From the NCBI GenBank assembly GCA_015655225.1, contig JAATFK010000698.1, positions 1 to 6,227 on the forward strand: 6,227 nt of DNA, in the 5' to 3' direction. This document shows positions 1-4,810 of this stretch, piece by piece. Source of the DNA: Solirubrobacterales bacterium (lineage in GTDB: Bacteria; Actinomycetota; Thermoleophilia; Solirubrobacterales; Solirubrobacteraceae). The notes under the pieces were generated by a model that searched no databases, was not told the DNA's origin, and worked only from the letters and a program-made list of their open reading frames with translations. Each line of letters opens with the position of its first letter. Position 1 is the first letter of the stretch. The position numbers and the translations under genes are program-made.

Positions 1-1161
1 GCCGTCGACTCTCGCGCGCGCGATCAGGTCGTCGAGCAGGCGCGTGCCCTGCTCGAGCGTGCGGCCGAAGCCCTCCTCCTCGCTGCGGACCCACTCGCGG
101 ATCGAGGCGCGCTGCTCGTGCAGCTCGGGATAGGCGGAGCCCATCACCTCCTCGACGCGGTCGGCGAAGCGCGGCAGGAAGCCCTGGTCGATCCCCAGCC
201 AGCGGCCCTGCTGGATCGCGCGGCGCATCACGCGCCGCAGGATGTAGCCGCGGTCCTCGTTCGAGGGCACGACGCCGTCGGCGATCAGGAACGTCATCGC
301 GCGAGAGTGGTCGGCGAGGATCCGCAGGGCGCGCGTGGTGGCGAAGTCGTCGCCGTAGCGGCGGCCCGACAGCTCCTCCCCGAGCGTGATCAGCGGCGCG
401 AACTGGTCGGTCTCGAAGACCGACTCTCTCCCCTGCAGGATCGCGGCGAAGCGGTTGAGGCCGAGCCCGGTGTCGATGTTGCGCGCCGGCAGCGGCGTGA
501 GGACGTTCGGCGGATTCTGGTCGTACTGCATGAAGACGAGGTTCCAGAACTCGAGGAAGCGCTCGTTCTCGCCGCCCGGCAGGTCGTCGGGCGCGCCGAA
601 CTCGAGCCCGCGGTCGTAGTACAGCTCCGAGCACGGCCCGCACGGACCGAGCGGCCCCGCCTGCCAGAAGTTCTCCGAGCGCGGACACTCGACGATCCGC
701 TCGCGCGGCATCCCGACCGCCTGCCAGAGCGTGATCGCCTCCTCGTCGGGACCGAGTCCCAGCTCCTCGTCGCCGCCGAAGACCGTGACCCAGATCTCCT
801 CCGGCTTGAAGCCGAAGCCCTGCGTCGACAGCTCCCACGCGTAGGCGATCGCCTCCGCCTTGAAGTAGTCGCCGATCGAGAAGTTGCCGAGCATCTCGAA
901 GAACGTGAGATGACGCAGCGTCGTCCCGACGTTCTCGATGTCGACCGCGCGGAAGCACTTCTGACAGCTCGTCAGGCGCGGGAACGGCGGCTTCTCGAGC
1001 CCCGCGAAGTACGGCTTGAGCGGGTGCATCCCGGCCGTCGTCAGCAGGACGGACGGGTCGTAGGTCGCCGGCACGAGCGGCGCCGAGGCCAACCGGCGGT
1101 GGCCCCGCTGCTCGTAGAAGTCGAGGTAGGTCGCGCGGATCTCGTCGGAGGTCATCGTCAT
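1..1161 (-). CDS. alaS: Alanyl-tRNA synthetase, N-terminal part (3' end outside window)
   Basis: AlaRS charges tRNA-Ala with alanine in the cytoplasm (class II synthetase). The 387 visible codons cover the aminoacylation domain and the start of the tRNA-recognition helices; the editing and C-Ala domains would lie beyond base 1, since the family is usually about 870-900 residues. Visible signatures: SCQKCFRAVDIENVG, then class II motif 2 in HLTFFEMLGNFSIGDYFK, then GPLGPCGPCSELYYD, then motif 3 as NIDTGLGLNRFAAILQG, then ADHSRAMTFLIADGVVPSNE and GYILRRVMRRAI. Motif 3 has Asn236 where Glu usually precedes the conserved Arg237. Two ATGs are possible, at 1161 and two codons later at 1155; homologues begin near the second (MTSDEIRATYLDFY). 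Neither has a clear Shine-Dalgarno site. It lies 55 bp downstream of mnmA on the same strand, so co-transcription is likely. Two AGA Arg codons occur, rare for such GC-rich DNA. The family assignment is certain; the exact start is not. Confidence 0.97.
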   Translation of the reverse strand, partial: MTMTSDEIRATYLDFYEQRGHRRLASAPLVPATYDPSVLLTTAGMHPLKPYFAGLEKPPFPRLTSCQKCFRAVDIENVGTTLRHLTFFEMLGNFSIGDYFKAEAIAYAWELSTQGFGFKPEEIWVTVFGGDEELGLGPDEEAITLWQAVGMPRERIVECPRSENFWQAGPLGPCGPCSELYYDRGLEFGAPDDLPGGENERFLEFWNLVFMQYDQNPPNVLTPLPARNIDTGLGLNRFAAILQGRESVFETDQFAPLITLGEELSGRRYGDDFATTRALRILADHSRAMTFLIADGVVPSNEDRGYILRRVMRRAIQQGRWLGIDQGFLPRFADRVEEVMGSAYPELHEQRASIREWVRSEEEGFGRTLEQGTRLLDDLIARARVDG

Positions 1162-1170
1162 CGGCAGGGC

Positions 1171-1176
1171 AGTCTA
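1171..1176 (-). promoter_or_regulatory. Possible -10 hexamer for leaderless alaS transcription
   Basis: Read on the minus strand this is TAGACT (TANNNT pattern), ending nine bases before the alaS ATG at 1161. A start site about seven bases downstream would leave a leader of only 2-3 bases. This would fit the missing Shine-Dalgarno site, and leaderless mRNAs are common in Actinomycetota. No convincing -35 is visible (CTGGTC at 1194-1199 at best). The surrounding 55-bp mnmA-alaS gap holds nothing else recognisable. Weak evidence: one hexamer can occur by chance. Confidence 0.25.
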
Positions 1177-1216
1177 GCCGTGGCACGGACGGCGACCAGT
1201 GCGGTCGAAGCCCGCC

Positions 1217-2755
1217 TCAAGCGACCGGCGTGAGCACGGCGGCGCGCGGGGCCGACCCGGGCGCGGGCAGCGCGAGCCGCTCGGGGTCGGCGACGATCGT
1301 CCCCCAGCCGACGACCACGTCGCCGTCCATCAGGCACGCGAGCTGGCCGGGCGCGGCGCCGTCGATCGGCTCGCCCAGCTCCAGCACCGCGTGGCGGTGC
1401 GTGCCGGCGGCGGGATCGTCGCGCAGCCGCGCCGGCAGCGGCGGGGCGTGGTAGCGCAGCTTGACGCCGTCGACGCGGGCGCCGTCGCGGTGCAGCCGCA
1501 CGCCGCGGATCGGGACGCGGCTGGTGCGCAGCTCGTCGCGCGTGCCCGCGACCACGCGGTTGTGACGCGGGTCGGTCGCGATCACGTAGAGCGGCTCGCG
1601 GCCGGAGACGCCGAGCCCCTTGCGCTGTCCGACGGTGAAGCCGTGGTAGCCGCGGTGACGACCGAGCACGCGGCCGCGGCGGTCGACGATCTCCCCCGGC
1701 TGCTCCTCCATCTCGCCGTGGCGGATCAGGAACGCGTTGCGGCTCGTGCCGGCGAGGAAGCAGAGATCCTGCGAGTCGGGCTTGCTGGCGACCGGCAGCG
1801 CCGCCTCCGCCGCGAGCGCCCGCACCTGCGGCTTCTCGAGCGCGCCGAGCGGGAAGCGCAGCCGCGCGAGCGAGGCGGGCGCGAGCGCGGCGAGCATGTA
1901 GGTCTGGTCCTTCGCGGGGTCGGCGGCGACCCGCAGCAGCGGCCCGGCGGCGTCCTCGTGCTCCGTCACCCGCGCGTAGTGGCCGGTCGCGAGGTGCGCT
2001 GCGCCGAGGCGGTCGGCCAGCTCCAGCATCGCGTCGAGCCGCACGTGGCCGTTGCAGGAGACGCACGGGTTGGGCGTGCGGCCCTCGGCGTGGCCTTCGA
2101 GGAACGGGTCGACGACGCCGGCGCGGAACTCGTGGCGCAGGTCGAGCGTCAGGTGCGGGATCCCCATCCGGTGCGCGAGCCCGCGCGCGACGCGGACCGC
2201 CTGCGCCGAGCAGCAGGAGCGCTCCTCGTCGTTCTGCTCGTCGGCCCACAGCTCCAGCGTGACGGCGAGGACCTCGCTCCCGTCCTGGGCGCTGAGGAGC
2301 GCGGCGACGGCCGAGTCGACGCCGCCCGACATCGCCACGAGCGTGCGGGTGCGCGCGCCGTCGCCGGCCGGCGGCGGGAGCTGGGCGCTCGCGCGAGCGG
2401 CGCCGCCGAGCGCGCGGGCGAGCGCGTCGGCGGCCAGCTCGGCGGCGTGGAGCTTGGCGGGGCTGAGGCCGCCGAGCGCGGCGTCGACCTCGGCGACCGA
2501 GATGCGCGCGGCGTCGACGAGCGTGCGGCCGCGCACGAGCTCGACGGCGGCGCTGCCGGCGGCGATCGCGGCGCCGCAGCCGTCGACCTCGTAGCCGGCG
2601 TCGGCGACGTGCGTCCCCGCCGCGTCGAGCGCGAGCGTGAAGCGGATCACGTCGCCGCAGCTGCGCGTGCCGGCGACGCCGCTGGCGCCGCCCGCGGGGG
2701 CATGCCCACGGCCCAGCGGATAGGTGAGATGGTGCTCGAACAGCTCGCGGTCCAC
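1217..2755 (-). CDS. mnmA: tRNA U34 2-thiouridylase MnmA with fused N-terminal IscU-like domain
   Basis: MnmA adenylates and then thiolates U34 of tRNA-Lys, Glu and Gln in the cytoplasm. With the GTG start at 2755 the product is 512 aa, far longer than the usual ~360-370. Residues 1-117 resemble IscU/NifU-N: an EHHLTYPLG start, SCGDV (Cys33, Asp35), DGCGAAIAAGSAAVELVRG (Cys60) and PAKLHAAELAADAL (His103, then Ala104 where IscU has its third Cys). A Pro/Ala-rich linker (about 118-137) follows. The MnmA part has the ATP PP-loop SGGVDS (143-148), SCCS (181-182), GRTPNPCVSCN (Cys231, Cys234), ATGHYAR, KDQTYML, DSQDLCFLAG (catalytic-type Cys332) and GFTVGQRKGLG, ending in the C-terminal beta-barrel. 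The frame stays open to ATGs at 2812 and 2890, but these overlap the divergent gene. GTG 2755 gives an IscU-like N-terminus and sits seven bases after a -10-like hexamer. alaS follows 55 bp downstream. No cysteine desulfurase gene is in view. Confidence 0.95.
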   Translation of the reverse strand: MDRELFEHHLTYPLGRGHAPAGGASGVAGTRSCGDVIRFTLALDAAGTHVADAGYEVDGCGAAIAAGSAAVELVRGRTLVDAARISVAEVDAALGGLSPAKLHAAELAADALARALGGAARASAQLPPPAGDGARTRTLVAMSGGVDSAVAALLSAQDGSEVLAVTLELWADEQNDEERSCCSAQAVRVARGLAHRMGIPHLTLDLRHEFRAGVVDPFLEGHAEGRTPNPCVSCNGHVRLDAMLELADRLGAAHLATGHYARVTEHEDAAGPLLRVAADPAKDQTYMLAALAPASLARLRFPLGALEKPQVRALAAEAALPVASKPDSQDLCFLAGTSRNAFLIRHGEMEEQPGEIVDRRGRVLGRHRGYHGFTVGQRKGLGVSGREPLYVIATDPRHNRVVAGTRDELRTSRVPIRGVRLHRDGARVDGVKLRYHAPPLPARLRDDPAAGTHRHAVLELGEPIDGAAPGQLACLMDGDVVVGWGTIVADPERLALPAPGSAPRAAVLTPVA

Positions 2756-2762
2756 GTCGCGG

Positions 2763-2768
2763 AGTGTA
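2763..2768 (-). promoter_or_regulatory. Possible -10 hexamer for mnmA
   Basis: The minus-strand reading is TACACT, separated by exactly seven bases from GTG at 2755. That is the spacing expected if transcription begins at or next to the start codon (a leaderless mRNA). No Shine-Dalgarno-like sequence precedes this GTG, and no good -35 is seen. If the start were instead ATG 2812, this hexamer would be coding and irrelevant. The hexamer lies in the 55-bp gap between the divergent mnmA and GPP34 genes, which must hold control signals for both. No clear plus-strand -10 was found there. Confidence 0.35.
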
Positions 2769-2810
2769 GAAGGCTCCGTTGCGGGCACCTGCGCTGCGAA
2801 GCTGTCGCCC

Positions 2811-3470
2811 ATGACCCCGACCTCAGCAGAAGCCCTGCTGCTCCTCTCCTTCGGCGACGAGCAGCGTCCGACCGCGACCGTGCCCGGCATCGACCAGGCC
2901 CTCGCCGGTGGCCTCCTGCTCGACCTCCACGCGATCGACGCGCTCGTGCCGAGCGGCGAGCTGCTGCTGGCGGAGCCGGACGTGGAGCTGGAGGACGCGC
3001 TCCTGCGCGAGGCCTACGTCGCGATCCTCACGTCGCCGAAGCAGCGCACGACGGCCGACTGGGTGCGCCAGCTGCCGCGCGAGCTGAAGCCGATCCAGCG
3101 CTTCGTCAACCGGGCGCTGGTGGAGCGCGGGATCCTCGCCGACCGCTCGCACACGACCTTCCTGCTCGTCACCTCCTACGAGTACGAGATCGCCGACCCC
3201 GAGCCGGCGCGCGTGCTGCGCAGGCGGATCACGGCGGTGCTGCGCGGCGAGCGCACGCCGGAGGAGTCCGACCGCCGGCTCGCGGGGCTGCTCGTCGCCG
3301 GCGGGATGATCGCGACGCTCGTCGCCCCCTCCGAGGTCGCGGCCGCGACGACGCGGGCGCTGGAGCTGAGCGCCGGGGCGATCGTGCCGCCCGGCGACGC
3401 GGCGGGCGCGGTGCGCACCGAGATCCTCACGGCGCTCGGCGCGAGCGCCGGGGACGCCGAAGCCGCCTGA
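2811..3470 (+). CDS. GPP34 (GOLPH3/Vps74-like) family protein
   Basis: This 219-aa protein matches the GPP34 fold known from the eukaryotic Golgi protein GOLPH3 and from many actinobacterial proteins of unknown role. In order: AEALLLLSFGDEQ (7-18); QALAGGLLLDLHAIDAL (29-45), the helix family members carry after the first strand; the acidic strand/helix VELEDALLREAYVAI; TADWVRQL (81-88); RFVNRALVERGIL (97-109); HTTFLLVTSYEYEIADPEP (114-132); and RVLRRRITAVLRGERTPEESDRRLAGLL. There is no signal peptide or membrane span. From memory of human GOLPH3, the Trp/Arg residues that bind PI4P are not conserved, and the loop after the Trp is about ten residues shorter. Membrane association is therefore plausible but PI4P binding is not supported. 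ATG 2811 is chosen because homology begins right after it; the frame is open back to 2724, which would overlap mnmA. No Shine-Dalgarno site is obvious. It is divergent from mnmA and convergent with fabF, so probably monocistronic. Cellular function is unknown. Confidence 0.9.
   Translation: MTPTSAEALLLLSFGDEQRPTATVPGIDQALAGGLLLDLHAIDALVPSGELLLAEPDVELEDALLREAYVAILTSPKQRTTADWVRQLPRELKPIQRFVNRALVERGILADRSHTTFLLVTSYEYEIADPEPARVLRRRITAVLRGERTPEESDRRLAGLLVAGGMIATLVAPSEVAAATTRALELSAGAIVPPGDAAGAVRTEILTALGASAGDAEAA
3430..3450. terminator. Perfect GC hairpin at the convergent GPP34/fabF 3' ends
   Basis: CGGCGCTCG (3430-3438) and CGAGCGCCG (3442-3450) form a perfect 9-bp stem with a 3-base loop. It lies inside the last codons of the GPP34 gene, 17 bases before its TGA, and begins 21 bases beyond the fabF stop on the other strand. 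No T-tract follows on either strand, so this would be a non-canonical terminator or 3'-end stabiliser serving both genes. The stops are only one base apart, leaving no intergenic space for a terminator. Chance hairpins are common in DNA this GC-rich, so confidence is limited. Confidence 0.35.
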
Positions 3471-3471
3471 C

Positions 3472-4659
3472 CTACGCCGCGAGGCACAGCACGGCGTTGT
3501 GGCCGCCGAACCCGAACGAGTTCGAGAGCCCGACGAGCGGCTGCCCGTCGCGGCGCTCCAGCGTCCGCGCCGTGCCGGTGACGACGTCGAGCGGGACCTC
3601 GGGATCGGCGTGCTCGAAGCCGAGGTTGGGCGGCGCGAGCGCCGCGCCGAGCGCCAGCAACGTGGCGATCGCCTCGACCGCCCCGCCGGCGCCGAGCAAG
3701 TGGCCGAGCGTCGACTTGGTCGAGGAGACGGGCACGCGCCCGGCGGCGTCGCCGAGCGCGAGCCGCAGCGCCCGGGCCTCGGCGAGGTCGTTCAGCGGCG
3801 TCGAGGTGCCGTGTGCGTTGACGTAGTCGACCGCCGCGGGCGCGACCCCCGCCTCCGCCAGCGCGGCCTCGATCGCCCGCGCGGCGAAGCGGCCCTCGGG
3901 ATCGGGCGCGGTCAGGTGGTGCGCGTCGAGCGTCGTGCCGTAGCCGAGCACCCGGCCGAGCAGCGGCGCGCCGCGCTCGCGCGCCAGCTCCTCCGCCTCC
4001 AGCACGAGCACGCCGGCGCCCTCCCCCATCACGAAGCCGTCGCGGTCGCGGTCGAACGGGCGCGAGACGCCGGTCGGCGAGAGCGCGCCCATCTTCGCGA
4101 ACGCTGCCCGCGCGAACGCCGTCAGCGCCGCCTCGGTGCCACCGACGATCGCCGCGTCGACCTCGCCGGACTGGATCAGCCGCAGGCCGGTGCCGATCGC
4201 GTTCGCGCCCGAGGCGCACGCCGAGACGGTCGCGAACGTCGGGCCGTGCGCGCCGTGCCGCAGCGCGACCGCGGCGCCGGCCGCGTTCGGCATCAGCATC
4301 GGGATCGCGAGCGCCGGGAGCGCGCGCGTGCCGCCGTCGCGCAGCAGCTCGATGTCGGTCTCGATCGTCTCCAGCCCGCCGATCCCGGTGCCGATCACGC
4401 AGGCGACGCGGCTCGGGTCGTGGCCGCCGGTCCCGCCGTCCCAGCCGGCCTGCGCGATCGCCTCGTCGGCGGCGACGAGCGCAAGCTGCGTGAAGCGGTC
4501 CGAGCGCCGCAGCTGCTTCGTGCTGAGGCGCTCGGACGGCTCGAAGCCGGTGGCCGCGCCGAACCCGCCGTCGATTCCCAGCTCCCCCGCGCTCCAGCGC
4601 CGGTGCAGGATCTCCGCGCCGACGCCGAGCGCCGTGACCGCCCCCATGCCGGTCACCAC
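3472..4659 (-). CDS. fabF: 3-oxoacyl-[acyl-carrier-protein] synthase II (KAS II)
   Basis: FabF condenses malonyl-ACP with acyl-ACP in cytoplasmic fatty-acid elongation (FASII). All family landmarks are present in 395 aa: the N-terminal VTGMGAVTALG; nucleophile Cys148 in VSACASGANAIG; PFDRDRDGFVMGEGAGVLVLE; DAHHLTAPDPEGR (245-257), typical of FabF; His283 in NAHGTSTPLND; Lys315 and His320 in SSTKSTLGHLLGAGG; and the glycine-rich C-terminal SNSFGFGGHNAVL. The Cys-His-His triad and the Lys are intact, so it should be active. The length is slightly below the usual ~410. Two adjacent GTG codons (4659, 4656) are candidate starts and both have G-rich ribosome-binding sequence upstream. Homologues usually carry a few residues before VVTGMG, but the only upstream in-frame codons (ERAGEQGRRA) offer no start. 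No other fab genes or acpP flank it. A type II polyketide ketosynthase is less likely given the lone context and FabF-like motifs. Confidence 0.96.
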   Translation of the reverse strand: MVTGMGAVTALGVGAEILHRRWSAGELGIDGGFGAATGFEPSERLSTKQLRRSDRFTQLALVAADEAIAQAGWDGGTGGHDPSRVACVIGTGIGGLETIETDIELLRDGGTRALPALAIPMLMPNAAGAAVALRHGAHGPTFATVSACASGANAIGTGLRLIQSGEVDAAIVGGTEAALTAFARAAFAKMGALSPTGVSRPFDRDRDGFVMGEGAGVLVLEAEELARERGAPLLGRVLGYGTTLDAHHLTAPDPEGRFAARAIEAALAEAGVAPAAVDYVNAHGTSTPLNDLAEARALRLALGDAAGRVPVSSTKSTLGHLLGAGGAVEAIATLLALGAALAPPNLGFEHADPEVPLDVVTGTARTLERRDGQPLVGLSNSFGFGGHNAVLCLAA

Positions 4660-4668
4660 CGCCCTGCG

Positions 4669-4673
4669 CCCCT
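4669..4673 (-). promoter_or_regulatory. Ribosome binding site for fabF
   Basis: The minus-strand sequence AGGGG lies nine bases before GTG 4659. A second G-rich stretch (AGGG, 4662-4665) lies five bases before the next GTG at 4656. Either can serve, so the true first residue may be either Val codon (read as Met). This is the only clear Shine-Dalgarno-like signal before a gene start in the window. Confidence 0.45.
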
Positions 4674-4723
4674 GCTCACCTGCTCGTTCCGTGTCCGCTC
4701 CCGTCGTTCGCCGACTCGGTACC

Positions 4724-4736
4724 CGATTCTAAATCG
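4724..4736. promoter_or_regulatory. Small palindrome over the fabF -10 element (operator-like)
   Basis: CGATT (4724-4728) and AATCG (4732-4736) are perfect 5-bp inverted arms around a 3-bp centre, covering the TAGAAT hexamer. A protein bound here would block RNA polymerase, so it could be a repressor operator for fabF. The arms are short and chance cannot be excluded. Confidence 0.25.
4726..4731 (-). promoter_or_regulatory. Probable fabF promoter -10 (TAGAAT)
   Basis: The minus-strand hexamer TAGAAT matches the bacterial -10 consensus at five of six positions and sits in the only AT-rich patch of the window. A start site near 4719 would give a 5' leader of about 60 bases, long enough to hold the G-rich ribosome binding site. 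No good -35 is visible 16-18 bases upstream. It is the strongest promoter-like element in the window. Confidence 0.5.
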
Positions 4737-4756
4737 ACGAATCACGAAATGAGACG

Positions 4757-4768
4757 GAACGTCCGTTC
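4757..4768. promoter_or_regulatory. Palindrome upstream of the fabF promoter (operator-like)
   Basis: GAACG (4757-4761) and CGTTC (4764-4768) form 5-bp inverted arms with a 2-bp spacer, about 38-49 bases upstream of the predicted fabF start site. It differs in sequence from the palindrome over the -10. An activator or repressor site is possible. It could equally belong to the region just beyond the aspS 3' end or be chance. Confidence 0.25.
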
Positions 4769-4770
4769 AC

Positions 4771-4798
4771 CGGGCGCCGCGCCCGCCGCGGGCGCCCG
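4771..4798 (-). terminator. Possible aspS terminator hairpin
   Basis: Starting 12 bases after the aspS stop, CGGGCGCC (4771-4778) and GGCGCCCG (4791-4798) can form an 8-bp all-GC stem with a 12-base loop. A competing 6-bp stem (4779-4784 with 4790-4795) lies partly inside. A 10-bp palindrome CCGGCGCCGG (4800-4809) adjoins it. No uridine tract follows on the transcript, only a mixed TCTCATTTCG about 18 bases on. It is a plausible non-canonical actinobacterial terminator in the right place, which would also insulate fabF from aspS. Confidence 0.4.
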
Positions 4799-4810
4799 CC
4801 CGGCGCCGGC

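Noticed and set aside
1162..1216. A possible terminator, T-box or small RNA between mnmA and alaS.
   Set aside because: The 55-bp gap has no stable stem-loop with a T-run, is too short for a T-box, and has no RNA gene signature; only a -10-like hexamer was seen.
118..1233. A 371-codon plus-strand open frame opposite alaS.
   Set aside because: The opposite strand encodes unmistakable AlaRS motifs throughout; this frame has no recognisable domain and biased composition.
2724..2810. An N-terminal extension of the GPP34 protein beginning at ATG 2724.
   Set aside because: The extra 29 residues show no GPP34 similarity and the start would lie inside mnmA; family homology begins just after ATG 2811.
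2756..2890. N-terminal extension of MnmA to ATG 2890.
   Set aside because: It would overlap the divergent GPP34 coding region by 80 bases, and the added residues do not resemble any part of IscU.
1199..3826. An 875-codon open frame on the plus strand running across mnmA, GPP34 and into fabF.
   Set aside because: It is the antisense/out-of-frame shadow of genes with clear family motifs. Its product is Arg/Ala/Gly-rich and low in complexity, as expected from very GC-rich DNA with few stops.
3499..4752. A 417-codon plus-strand open frame opposite fabF.
   Set aside because: Shadow of fabF; the product is dominated by Arg, Ala and Glu with no family resemblance.
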